Positions 1 to 7,687 of a stretch of DNA of 36,036 nucleotides are shown here, piece by piece. The notes under the pieces were generated by a model. That model saw only the letters and a list, made by a program, of their open reading frames with translations. It searched no databases and was not told the origin of the DNA. A program made the position numbers and the translations under genes. The stretch is from the NCBI GenBank assembly GCA_003599475.1, contig QZKK01000090.1, positions 1 to 36,036 of the forward strand, in the 5' to 3' direction. Each line of letters starts with the position of its first letter. The stretch's first letter is position 1. This DNA is from Desulfobacteraceae bacterium (lineage in GTDB: Bacteria > Desulfobacterota > Desulfobacteria > Desulfobacterales > SURF-15).

Positions 1-378
1 ACGATAGTCCACTTTGATGAATTCGGCCATGCAGCCGTCGATGTTTCGCCCCAGGGAGAATCTTTTCCTGCAATAAATCCCCTGGCCCTGACTGCACAAT
101 TCACATTCCTTGCACCCCCAGCCGCCGGCTGAAACAACCGGTTCCCCCTCCCTGAATCCACCGAGAGAGCGGCTGCCCAGCCGTTCGATGGTGCCGGAAA
201 ATTCATGCCCGAGGGTTACGGGCAGCCTGGCTGAGATGCGGCCATTCACCACGCCTGCATCGGTTCCGCAGATTCCGACTCGATGCACCCGAATCAATAC
301 TTCCTTTTCATTCAAAACCGGCACCGGAACCTCTTCGACCACGATGGTACCGGGTTCGTGAACACGTGCGGCTTTCAT
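1..378 (-). CDS. Zinc-dependent alcohol dehydrogenase (MDR family), N-terminal part, cut by left edge
   Basis: The visible 126 residues are the catalytic N-terminal half of a medium-chain zinc alcohol/polyol dehydrogenase; the NAD-binding half lies beyond base 1. The sequence shows the catalytic-zinc segment VGICGTD (Cys about residue 37), the GHEFSG motif with its zinc-ligand His, and the structural-zinc cysteines spaced C-x2-C-x2-C-x7-C inside GCKECELCSQGQGIYC. The start at 378 (ATG) is preceded by AGAGG about 7 nt upstream. It is the last visible gene of the minus-strand operon, 47 bp after the hydroxyacid dehydrogenase at 426-1397. The family oxidises secondary alcohols or polyols (threonine or sorbitol dehydrogenase-like) with NAD(P). 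The neighbours suggest an alcohol or hydroxyacid substrate, but it cannot be named. The assignment to family is firm. Confidence 0.88.
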   Translation of the reverse strand, partial: MKAARVHEPGTIVVEEVPVPVLNEKEVLIRVHRVGICGTDAGVVNGRISARLPVTLGHEFSGTIERLGSRSLGGFREGEPVVSAGGWGCKECELCSQGQGIYCRKRFSLGRNIDGCMAEFIKVDYR

Positions 379-425
379 CAAAACACCTCTTGAATGAATG
401 GGGTTCTACTGCTTTTCGCGGGAGA

Positions 426-1397
426 TCACACCGCAAATACCTGGGGATTATTTAAGAATTCCGGTTTGTTTCCCTTGAGAACCGCAACGATATTCCGTAC
501 GCAGATCATTCCGGTTACGTTCAATGCTTCCGAGGTATACATCCCCATGTGGGGAGTCGCGATGACATTTTCCAATTCGAGCAGGGGATTCCCCTTGGCC
601 GGTTCCTGGCTGAAAACGTCCAGAGCCGCCCCTCTGATTCTTTGCTCCTTCAATGCATCGAAGAGTGCTTTTTCGTCAACGACCCCTCCCCGGGCGATAT
701 TGACGAGAAACGCCTCCTTTTTCATCAAACCGAGCTCTCTTTCACCGATCATATTCCGAGTGGCTTCCATCAGCGGGACATGGATTGAAACGAAGTCGGA
801 TTGCGAGAGCACCTCGTCGAGGGGAAGATATTGAACGCCATGCCTGGCGGCGAATTCATGATCCTTTACCACGTCATAGATCAGAACCTTCAAATCAAAC
901 CCGGTTGCACGTTTGGCGACCTTTTTTCCAATCTGTCCGCTGCCGACAATCCCCAGGGTCTTTCCATTGAACTGTGTACCGACGATTCGCGGCCAACCGC
1001 CCGCCTTCACGCTGCGGTCGGCAAAGGGTATTTTCCGGGCCAATGAAAGAAAAAGACCGAAGGTGAGATCTGCCACCGCATCGCTGTTTGCACCCGGCGC
1101 ACTGGTGACGACGATCTTTCGTTCGGTCGCGGCATTCATATCGATGTTGTCGACGCCGGCACCATGTTTGGCAATCACCTTCAACCGATTGCCGCCCGTG
1201 AGGACGCGCCGGGTGATTTTTTCGACCCCGACGATCATTGCATCGGATCCCCCGGCACAGGCGACGAGTTCATCTTCTGTCAGTTTTTTCCCCTGCGGGA
1301 TCAGCTCCACTTCACACCCATTCTGTTCCAGATAATCGACCGGTTCCTTTACGTAGAATCCGAATGTGGGAGATGTCGATACGATCTTAAAGCGCAT
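426..1397 (-). CDS. D-isomer-specific 2-hydroxyacid dehydrogenase (phosphoglycerate dehydrogenase-like)
   Basis: This is a 323-residue NAD-dependent D-2-hydroxyacid dehydrogenase that should interconvert a 2-keto acid and a D-2-hydroxy acid in the cytosol. Visible motifs are the Rossmann glycine motif GSGQIG (about 152-157) and the catalytic triad Arg236 (ARGG), Glu265 (QEP) and His283 (TPHMG). Length matches the short SerA/glyoxylate reductase forms without an ACT domain, so it is unlikely to be a feedback-regulated biosynthetic SerA. An upstream in-frame start at 1415 exists, but AGAAGGAGG lies inside that extension and 5-6 nt before the ATG at 1397, which decides the start. It sits between the GlcG/HbpS-like gene and the zinc alcohol dehydrogenase in a GntR-headed operon. 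The specific substrate (glycerate, glyoxylate, lactate or other) is unknown. Confidence 0.9.
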   Translation of the reverse strand: MRFKIVSTSPTFGFYVKEPVDYLEQNGCEVELIPQGKKLTEDELVACAGGSDAMIVGVEKITRRVLTGGNRLKVIAKHGAGVDNIDMNAATERKIVVTSAPGANSDAVADLTFGLFLSLARKIPFADRSVKAGGWPRIVGTQFNGKTLGIVGSGQIGKKVAKRATGFDLKVLIYDVVKDHEFAARHGVQYLPLDEVLSQSDFVSIHVPLMEATRNMIGERELGLMKKEAFLVNIARGGVVDEKALFDALKEQRIRGAALDVFSQEPAKGNPLLELENVIATPHMGMYTSEALNVTGMICVRNIVAVLKGNKPEFLNNPQVFAV

Positions 1398-1451
1398 ACA
1401 AGCCTCCTTCTGCATTCAATTTAGGCCACGAAACACACGAAAGACGTTGCT

Positions 1452-1886
1452 CTATTCTCCGGTATCCGCCGTAAGGCCGACGGACTGGATTCCGTAAACG
1501 GCACAGATTTCGTCGTTGCCGGACGTATCCCCGCTGATGCCGATCGAGCCCAGGATCTCCCCGGATTCCGACCGGATCAGTACTCCCCCCGGGTTGGCAA
1601 CCATGCGGCCCCCGGACATGTCGGACAAGGCGCCGAAAAAAACCGGATTCTGGGCGGCGCGCCGCGCGAGCTCCCGGCCTCCAAAGCCCATGCCGAGAAC
1701 GCCCCAAGCCTTTCCCACCGCAATTTCCGGCCGAAGAAGGCTCGAATCGTCCTCCCGTTTGAGCACCTTCAATTGTCCGCCGGCGTCGAGGACGGCGACC
1801 GTCAATGGAACAAAGCCCATTTCCTTTCTCTTTTCGATCGCCTTGTCCACGATCCGGGATGCTGTATCGAGTGTGAGAACCTGCAT
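1452..1886 (-). CDS. GlcG/HbpS-like (DUF336) protein
   Basis: This 144-residue protein belongs to the GlcG/HbpS (DUF336) family, small cytosolic proteins often encoded beside glycolate, propanediol or aromatic catabolic genes. Some members (HbpS) bind haem; most have no proven role. The family pattern is clear: a TVAVLDAGGQLKVLKREDDS segment, then GKAWGVLGMG, a glycine-rich ANPGGVLI turn, and a C-terminal GSIGISGDTSGND loop. The ATG at 1886 follows AAAGGAGG by about 8 nt. A longer start at 1925 would overlap the preceding dehydrogenase gene and skip this ribosome site. Lying between two hydroxyacid dehydrogenases mirrors the glc-type context, which suggests an accessory role in hydroxyacid metabolism (inference). 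A second, diverged member is at 17108-17581. Confidence 0.82.
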   Translation of the reverse strand: MQVLTLDTASRIVDKAIEKRKEMGFVPLTVAVLDAGGQLKVLKREDDSSLLRPEIAVGKAWGVLGMGFGGRELARRAAQNPVFFGALSDMSGGRMVANPGGVLIRSESGEILGSIGISGDTSGNDEICAVYGIQSVGLTADTGE

Positions 1887-1905
1887 TTGCTGATTCCTCC
1901 TTTCT

Positions 1906-2925
1906 TTAAGGGTGATCAATTTCATAGACTTCAGGATTGAAGAGATTGGCCGGCTTCCTGCCGGCGATAAAATCCAGCAGGATATCGACTACGGCATTCG
2001 ACATGATTTCGCGTTTCTCCGCGACCGCACTGCCGAAATGAGGCGTCAACAACACGTTTCTCATGGCCGTAAATTCTTCCGGCAGCCTCGGGTGGGGCTC
2101 CTCTTCGAACACATCCAGGGCAACCCCGGCGATCTTCTTCAGGCGCAGGGCCTCGATCAGTTCCTTCTGGTTTACAACCGGTCCCCGGGATGTATTGATC
2201 AGAAATGCGCCCGGTTTCATCAAGGAAAGCTCCCTTTTTCCGATCCGGTGATGGGTTTGGGGCGTGTATACGGGATGAAGGGTTACAAAATCCGACGCTC
2301 GGAGCAGCTCTTCGAAAGGCGTAAAGATGCAGCCTAGTTCTTCTTCCGATTGCGAACATCGGATGACGTCATGGTAGAGAACCTTCATGCTGAAGCCTAT
2401 GGCCCGCCGCGCCATCGCCTTTCCCACCTTCCCGAGCCCCACAATCCCCAGGGTTTTCCGATTGACACCCGAACCCAGCATATAAGGGGATTGGGCTCCG
2501 GGAAAAAGCCCCGCCCGGGCAAGTTCGCTGCCCTCGACGACCCGGCGTGCAAGGCACATCAACAGTGCCCAGGCCATATCGGCCGTTTCTTCGATGATGC
2601 TGTCCGGTTCGAAACCGGTTTTCGGAACCTGCCGGCCGGCAACCGGGATCTTGCGCCGCGTCGCCGCCTGCAGATCTATGCGCGCCGCCGCGGTCGCCAT
2701 GGTGACGATCAATTTCAGATGGGGGCCGGCATCGATCACCCCGGCATCCACCGTATCCCCCAAACGGCAAAACAGATAATCCACCGAACGAACGCCCCGG
2801 ATCATCTCTTCTGCCGATATCGATTTCAGGGAGTCGGGATGGACAAAAACGTCCATGACCTCCTGCAGTCTCCGCAAGGCCGACTCTTCGATTGGCTGAG
2901 TGATAAAAATCTTGGGTTTGGCCAT
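1906..2925 (-). CDS. D-isomer-specific 2-hydroxyacid dehydrogenase, second copy
   Basis: A 339-residue NAD-dependent D-2-hydroxyacid dehydrogenase, clearly diverged from the one at 426-1397. It shows the nucleotide-binding GLGKVG motif (about 163-168) and catalytic Arg247 (TSRGP), Glu276 (EEEP) and His296 (TPHFG). The ATG at 2925 follows GAGG by 5 nt; a TTG at 2970 would add 15 residues but has no comparable ribosome site. It ends 19 bp before the GlcG-like start and begins 66 bp after the GntR regulator stop, so it is probably the first enzyme gene after the regulator. Two such dehydrogenases in one operon could act on successive intermediates or on different chain lengths. The substrate cannot be read from the motifs. 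Confidence 0.89.
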   Translation of the reverse strand: MAKPKIFITQPIEESALRRLQEVMDVFVHPDSLKSISAEEMIRGVRSVDYLFCRLGDTVDAGVIDAGPHLKLIVTMATAAARIDLQAATRRKIPVAGRQVPKTGFEPDSIIEETADMAWALLMCLARRVVEGSELARAGLFPGAQSPYMLGSGVNRKTLGIVGLGKVGKAMARRAIGFSMKVLYHDVIRCSQSEEELGCIFTPFEELLRASDFVTLHPVYTPQTHHRIGKRELSLMKPGAFLINTSRGPVVNQKELIEALRLKKIAGVALDVFEEEPHPRLPEEFTAMRNVLLTPHFGSAVAEKREIMSNAVVDILLDFIAGRKPANLFNPEVYEIDHP

Positions 2926-2991
2926 TGGATCCTCGAATTGGTTTGTCTGAATAAATGATATATTGATCAAGGAAAATCATTGCGGCACCGA

Positions 2992-3654
2992 TTACTTTTT
3001 TTCTTGCTGCTCAAAATAAAGCTTCAAGGCTTTCAGATGCGAAGTCATATGTCGAATGATCAATTTTTCAGTCAGGACACCGTTTTTTATCTCGATTGCG
3101 CCGAGTATTTTCTCGTGTTCTTCGACTGCTTCAAGCGCCCTGTTGGATACGAAGGTAAATATGGCGCGAGCCCTCACAGACATGTTCCAAAGTGCAAAGA
3201 TGGTTCCCTTCAGATATTCATTACCGGATGCCGAGTAGATGACTTCATGAAAATCTCTATTCAGATTTGACAAGAGCCCGTAATTTTCGCTTTGGCAGGC
3301 CCGCCTCATTTTAGCGATCAATGAATTCAATTTTTTCAAGTGGCTTTGGCCGATGTTTTTGACGGCCATCCGCGCCGCCATGCCTTCCAACACCGTCCGG
3401 ATCTGATAAATCTTGCGGATGTCATCCTGGTCGAAATTCGTCACGACCGCTCCGACATACGGTTTACTCTGGATCAGGCCATCGGATTCGAGTTGTCTCA
3501 TGGCCTCTCTGACCGGAATATCGCTTGCTCCGAATTGCCTGGCGACTTCCGATATGATGATCCGTTCATTGGGTTCATACTTGCCGTTGATGATATCATT
3601 TTTGATCTCTTCGTAGATGATATCACTCTTGGTCTGATAGATTGCTTTTTTCAT
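2992..3654 (-). CDS. GntR-family transcriptional regulator, FCD subfamily
   Basis: A 220-residue regulator with a GntR winged helix at the N-terminus (about residues 10-75; VARQFGASDIPVREAMRQLE is the recognition region) and an all-helical FCD ligand domain (about 85-210). The FCD domain carries the expected metal and ligand residues in NRDFHEVI, EEHEKILGAI and RHMTSHL. FCD regulators usually sense carboxylates or sugar acids and repress adjacent catabolic genes, and this one sits directly before the hydroxyacid dehydrogenase operon. The start codon at 3654 opens with MKKAIYQTKSD, a typical GntR/FCD N-terminus; GAGG lies about 3-4 nt upstream. An inverted repeat at 3687-3721, just upstream, is a possible operator or terminator. 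The inducer is unknown. Confidence 0.92.
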   Translation of the reverse strand: MKKAIYQTKSDIIYEEIKNDIINGKYEPNERIIISEVARQFGASDIPVREAMRQLESDGLIQSKPYVGAVVTNFDQDDIRKIYQIRTVLEGMAARMAVKNIGQSHLKKLNSLIAKMRRACQSENYGLLSNLNRDFHEVIYSASGNEYLKGTIFALWNMSVRARAIFTFVSNRALEAVEEHEKILGAIEIKNGVLTEKLIIRHMTSHLKALKLYFEQQEKK

Positions 3655-3686
3655 ATTTCCTCACTCATGCGGGCATCAGAACCCAT

Positions 3687-3721
3687 CGAGTAGATCGACC
3701 CGTCGATTCGTGTTCTACTCG
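3687..3721. repeat. Nested inverted repeat between lysA and the GntR gene
   Basis: Perfect 8-bp arms CGAGTAGA (3687-3694) and TCTACTCG (3714-3721) enclose a second inverted pair, TCGAC/GTCGA (3695-3699 and 3702-3706). The element starts 8 bp past the lysA stop and 33 bp before the gntR start. It could be an RNA hairpin at the end of lysA or an operator for the regulator. There is no T-run, so it is not a canonical intrinsic terminator. Confidence 0.45.
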
Positions 3722-3728
3722 CGTGTAC

Positions 3729-4997
3729 TCAGGGGTTCGGCAACGGCAGGCAGTTTTTCGTCAGATCTTCCAGCGAATCGCGCCGCCGAATCAACACGTC
3801 TCTGCCGTCTTCGCGAATCAGCACTTCCGCCGGGCGCAGCCGGCAGTTGTAGTTTGAGGTCATGGCGAAGCCGTATGCACCGGCGTCCAGCACACACAGG
3901 ATATCACCCTCACACAGGGCCGGCAGCTCCCGCCCGGCCGCGAGGATATCGCCCGTCTCACAGATGTTTCCGACCACCGTGACCTCTTCTTTTCTTTCAG
4001 ACGGTCTCTGGTCGCGGCGAAAGACTTCGATGTCATGATGAGAGCCATAGAGCACCGGCCGCATCAACGTGTTGAAGCCGAGATCGGTACCTGCATAACG
4101 CTTCCCCCAGCTTTCCTTCAAGGCGTATACGGTGCCAAGCAGTACGCCGCATTCCGCAGCCACATAGCGTCCAGGCTCGATATGAAATGCGATTTCCCTA
4201 CCGTATTCACGGGCGAACTCTCCGAGAGCCCGCGACAGTCCGCGTCCCAATTTTTTCAAGTCGATACGCTCCTGCCCCTTGAGCTTGCGATAGGGAACCC
4301 CGAATCCACCCCCAAGGTCTATAAACTCCAGATCGTCGAACTGCCCGGCGATTTCGAGGAGGGCCTTTGCACCCGCCAGGTACGGGTCCGGCTCCATGAA
4401 AAGAGAGCCGATATGCTGATTGATGCCGACCAGCTTCAGCCGGAAATCCTGCAGGATTTCCTTTACGGCTGAAACCGCGTGAGGTTCGACCCCGAATTTG
4501 GTATTCTTACCGGCGGTCACGACGTTGCGGTGGTGGCCGGCCCCGACACCCGGGTTGAAACGCAGCGCTACCCGGCTGCCGGGTGCGATGCGGCCGATTG
4601 CCGCGAGTTGAGAGAGCGAGTCGGCGCTGACAAGGATGCCCCGGTCCAGAGCGAACCGAAGCTCCTCTTCAGCGACGTTGTTTGGGACAAAAAAGATCTC
4701 TTCGGGTTTGAACCCGGCCGCAAGCTGCACATGAATCTCGCCCGCCGACATCGCGTCCGCCCGCAAACCCTCTTCCCGGATGATTTGAAGCAGCGCAATA
4801 TTCGAATTGGCTTTTGCCGAATAGCTGATTTGAAAACGGGGATAATCCACCAGGTTCTTCAGGTCCCGGCAGCGCTGCCGAAGAATCGATTCGTTATAGA
4901 CATAGAGGGGGCTTCCATATTTTTCGATGATCGAATACGGGTCGGTATTTCCGAAAAATTTTGCCCGGGAAGTAATATCGCCAAAAATCGGGTCCAT
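3729..4997 (-). CDS. lysA: Diaminopimelate decarboxylase
   Basis: A 422-residue fold-type III PLP decarboxylase converting meso-diaminopimelate to L-lysine. PLP-binding Lys62 is in YSAKANSN. Also visible are HIGS (195-198), the phosphate-binding GGGFGVPY (229-236), EPGR (274-277), and the active-site Cys-Glu of CETGD (346-350) that distinguishes this group and is supplied across the dimer interface. The C-terminus has the GAYGFAMTSNYN signature. Length matches the family (about 415-425). The ATG at 4997 is preferred, with AGGA about 8 nt upstream; a TTG at 5018 would add seven residues. Its position between a nitroreductase fusion and a catabolic regulator is unusual for lysine biosynthesis, since no other dap gene is nearby. 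A related decarboxylase specificity therefore cannot be fully excluded. Confidence 0.88.
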   Translation of the reverse strand: MDPIFGDITSRAKFFGNTDPYSIIEKYGSPLYVYNESILRQRCRDLKNLVDYPRFQISYSAKANSNIALLQIIREEGLRADAMSAGEIHVQLAAGFKPEEIFFVPNNVAEEELRFALDRGILVSADSLSQLAAIGRIAPGSRVALRFNPGVGAGHHRNVVTAGKNTKFGVEPHAVSAVKEILQDFRLKLVGINQHIGSLFMEPDPYLAGAKALLEIAGQFDDLEFIDLGGGFGVPYRKLKGQERIDLKKLGRGLSRALGEFAREYGREIAFHIEPGRYVAAECGVLLGTVYALKESWGKRYAGTDLGFNTLMRPVLYGSHHDIEVFRRDQRPSERKEEVTVVGNICETGDILAAGRELPALCEGDILCVLDAGAYGFAMTSNYNCRLRPAEVLIREDGRDVLIRRRDSLEDLTKNCLPLPNP

Positions 4998-5076
4998 TAA
5001 ATCTATCCTAAACGTCAACAGGTTCTCACCGAAGACAAAAAAAGCCAGATAAACCTCTACCGCTGTCTGAATTTAG

Positions 5077-5101
5077 CCCGCAACCCGTAACCCGAAACCC
5101 C
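5077..5101. repeat. Short heptamer tandem repeat (CCCGNAA) just past the nitroreductase stop
   Basis: On the plus strand three units, CCCGCAA, CCCGTAA and CCCGAAA, follow one another and end in CCCC. They lie in the 105-bp gap between the nitroreductase fusion and lysA, immediately downstream of the fusion's stop codon. No function is evident. Confidence 0.5.
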
Positions 5102-5102
5102 T

Positions 5103-5927
5103 TCATCGCCATAGGATACGGGCATCGTTTCTCAACGGCAAACGATGATAACTGTATCGCGAAAACCCGATCATCATGGCTCCGAACGTAGTGTGGCCCT
5201 CCGGCAGTGCAAGAGCGTCGAGCAGGGGCGGCCATTGGTTTATGGCGGCATTGAAATATCCGGCCCAGCAAGCGCCTATGTTCAGAGAAAAGGCGGCCAA
5301 CTCGAGGTATGCCAAGGCGATCGCACAGGCTGTGGGGGCCGTGTCCTCTTCTTTGGGCGCATGGGCGGCGATGACATGAGGGGCGTACCGGAAGATTCGG
5401 TCCTCCCCGGCATTCCAGGTTTCGACCACCCGGTCCAGATGCATCCGCTCCGCCAGGGGGGATTTTTCCCGAATCAAGTGTTCCATCCATTCGATCACCT
5501 GAGCGGCAAAGAAATCGATCTGCTCCCGGTTGTATATGACCAGCCATTGCACCGGCTGCACATTATGACCGGAAGGTGCGAACCGGGCGACTTCGATGCA
5601 TCTTGCCAGGAGTTCCCTAGGCACCTGTCGCTTTTGATAAACCCGCACCGATCGACGGGCTCGGATCAGATGCTCGACCCGATCGAAGGTAGGCAGCAGA
5701 TCTTCACGGAGAGGGGGACACTGTTCCGCCTTCATCGCGGAGTGGCTCATCGCGCCGTGAGGACAGATCGCAACACAGTGTCCGCAGCGAATGCAATACG
5801 CCTCCCCGTTTTCGATCATTCTGGGGATTTCATCCTCGTTTTTCATTTCGATGAGTCCCGCCGGACAAACAATCGCACAAATTCCGTCCCGCTGGCATCG
5901 TTTTTCATTTACACTCAATAGACTCAT
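5103..5927 (-). CDS. Ferredoxin-nitroreductase fusion protein
   Basis: A 274-residue protein with an N-terminal two-cluster ferredoxin module (about 1-65) joined to an FMN nitroreductase domain (about 85-270). The second cluster motif is canonical: C45-x2-C48-x2-C51-x3-C55-P. The first reads C11-x2-D14-x2-C17-x3-C21-P, so one ligand Cys is Asp. In known ferredoxins this substitution gives a 3Fe or labile-site cluster. The nitroreductase part has the RRSVRVY and APSGHNVQP FMN-binding segments. Such fusions are common in strict anaerobes and reduce unknown nitro, quinone or enoate-like substrates with ferredoxin electrons. The start at 5927 has AGGA 9 nt upstream; the ATG at 5936 has its ribosome site too close. 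It is the first gene of the left minus-strand block and diverges from the amidohydrolase gene. Confidence 0.87.
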   Translation of the reverse strand: MSLLSVNEKRCQRDGICAIVCPAGLIEMKNEDEIPRMIENGEAYCIRCGHCVAICPHGAMSHSAMKAEQCPPLREDLLPTFDRVEHLIRARRSVRVYQKRQVPRELLARCIEVARFAPSGHNVQPVQWLVIYNREQIDFFAAQVIEWMEHLIREKSPLAERMHLDRVVETWNAGEDRIFRYAPHVIAAHAPKEEDTAPTACAIALAYLELAAFSLNIGACWAGYFNAAINQWPPLLDALALPEGHTTFGAMMIGFSRYSYHRLPLRNDARILWR

Positions 5928-6042
5928 CGGGACCATTCCTCTCTCTCCGGGCGGCTCGCAGTTTCGCAGCTAATCGACTCTTTTCTTACTCCGTTGTTCT
6001 GTACTGATGCAAGAGCAAAAACGATTCGGCAAATCTGATTCT

Positions 6043-6071
6043 TTGACTGATGTCGATTGAACTTGTATCAT
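6043..6071 (+). promoter_or_regulatory. Sigma-70-type promoter for the amidohydrolase gene
   Basis: A -35 box TTGACT (6043-6048) and a -10 box TATCAT (6066-6071) are separated by exactly 17 bp; each matches consensus at five of six positions. Transcription would start near 6078, giving a leader of about 65 nt before the GTG at 6143 but only about 8 nt before the earlier in-frame ATG at 6086. This supports the GTG start. No comparably good promoter was seen for the divergent minus-strand gene. Confidence 0.65.
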
Positions 6072-6142
6072 CTTGAGAACGAATCATGGTCTATTCGGTT
6101 ATTTTTCAAATCGGCGAACGGATTAAGCGAGAAGGAGAAACA

Positions 6143-7687
6143 GTGTCGGCACTTATATTATATAATGCAAACATCATTACCATGGATCCGGCTGTTCCGC
6201 GTGCCCGATCGGTATCCATTCAAGACGGCAAAATTTCAGCGCTTTCAAATGAAAGCATTGTGAATCTCAAGATTAGAAACGCAACGGTGATCGACTGCAG
6301 GGGAAAGACGATCCTGCCGGGTTTTATTGATGCTCATATGCACCTTTTGGGTTTTGCCGAAAGTCTTGTGACGGTAAATCTGGAGCCTCGGAATAATATC
6401 CGTTCGATCTCTGATATTCAAGCGAAAATCCTTAAAATAGCGCATCGATTAACCCCGGGAACATGGATCCGGGGCAGTGGGTATAACGAATTTTATCTCG
6501 AAGAAAACAGGCACCCTAACCGATGGGACCTCGATTCCATTACGACCGCGCATCCGATAAAGCTCTCGCATCGATCCGGGGGTGCCTACGTTCTGAATAG
6601 TTTGGGTTTGAAGCTCGTGGGTATTTCGAAGGAAACCGGAGATCCTCCAGGGGCTCTCATCGATCGGGATCTCCATACGCGGGAACCTACGGGTCTTCTC
6701 TTTGGAATGGGGGATTATCTTGGAAAATCCATTCCCCACCTTGATTCATACCAAATGGCGCTGGGGATAAAACGGGCTGGGATGAAACTGTGTGCTTCGG
6801 GAATCACATCGATTCATGATGCCTCCCCAGGAAATGACCTCGACCGCTGGGAATTGATACAAGGCTGGAAGAACGGCGGCCTATTGAAAACAAGAGTAAG
6901 GTTCATGCTTGGAAAAGAGGGGTTTGAACAGTATCGTAGTCATTCCATCCCGGCTCGAGACGATGAAAGTCAAATCACCGTCGGTGGTGTGAAGCTGATC
7001 GTGCACGAGATCACAGGACGAATCAGTCCAGACCAGACCGAGTTGGATGAAATGGTTCTAAATATTCATAGTTCGAATTTGCAGGCTGTCCTCCATGCCG
7101 TTGAAGCAAGAACCATCAAAGTGGCATGCCGTGCTGTAGCCCATGCGTTGCAGAAGTCCCCAAGACCCAATCCCAGACACCGCATCGAACACTGCTCCGT
7201 TTGTGCCCCTTCATTGGCCAAAGAAATCGCTTCTCTGGGCATCACAGTAGTTACGCAGCCATCCTTTATTTTTTTCAATGGTGATCGGTATCTTCGAACT
7301 GTTCCGAATTCGGATCTTCGGCATCTTTACCCCATTAGGACTCTTGTAGAGAATAGGGTGGTGGTGGCCGCAGGATCAGACTGCCCGATTGCACCGCCCA
7401 ATCCGCTCATTGGAATCCGCTCTGCCGTTTCCCGAAAGACCGAAAAGGGTCTCTCTATTTTGCCCGAAGAAGGAATCCCTGCCATGGAAGCCGTAAAAAT
7501 GTTTACTTTGCATGCAGCAAGGGCTGGATTCGAAGAAAAGATCAAGGGTTCAGTCACACCCGGTAAACTGGCTGACCTGGCGGTGCTCAATGGGGATCCG
7601 ACGGAATCTCCAGCCGATGAGATAAAGGATATAGAGGTGGAGATGACCATTCTGAATGGCGAAGTCGTTTGGGATAAGACGGCCTAA
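6143..7687 (+). CDS. YtcJ-like metal-dependent amidohydrolase (amidohydrolase family 3)
   Basis: A 514-residue amidohydrolase-superfamily enzyme. The short N-terminal beta domain leads to GFIDAHMHLLG with the metal-binding His65 and His67. Later come a HAVEART histidine, RIEHC, and the C-terminal SDCPIAPPNP with the catalytic Asp; the composite beta domain closes with GKLADLAVLNGDPTE. Members hydrolyse amide, imine or ester bonds, and most YtcJ proteins have no assigned substrate. The GTG at 6143 follows AAGGAG by about 6 nt and fits the promoter at 6043-6071; an ATG at 6086 would add 19 residues. No signal peptide is apparent with the GTG start, so it should be cytosolic. It is the only plus-strand gene and overlaps the convergent CoA-transferase gene by 4 bp. 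A role in processing an amide-linked precursor is possible but unproven. Confidence 0.86.
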   Translation: MSALILYNANIITMDPAVPRARSVSIQDGKISALSNESIVNLKIRNATVIDCRGKTILPGFIDAHMHLLGFAESLVTVNLEPRNNIRSISDIQAKILKIAHRLTPGTWIRGSGYNEFYLEENRHPNRWDLDSITTAHPIKLSHRSGGAYVLNSLGLKLVGISKETGDPPGALIDRDLHTREPTGLLFGMGDYLGKSIPHLDSYQMALGIKRAGMKLCASGITSIHDASPGNDLDRWELIQGWKNGGLLKTRVRFMLGKEGFEQYRSHSIPARDDESQITVGGVKLIVHEITGRISPDQTELDEMVLNIHSSNLQAVLHAVEARTIKVACRAVAHALQKSPRPNPRHRIEHCSVCAPSLAKEIASLGITVVTQPSFIFFNGDRYLRTVPNSDLRHLYPIRTLVENRVVVAAGSDCPIAPPNPLIGIRSAVSRKTEKGLSILPEEGIPAMEAVKMFTLHAARAGFEEKIKGSVTPGKLADLAVLNGDPTESPADEIKDIEVEMTILNGEVVWDKTA

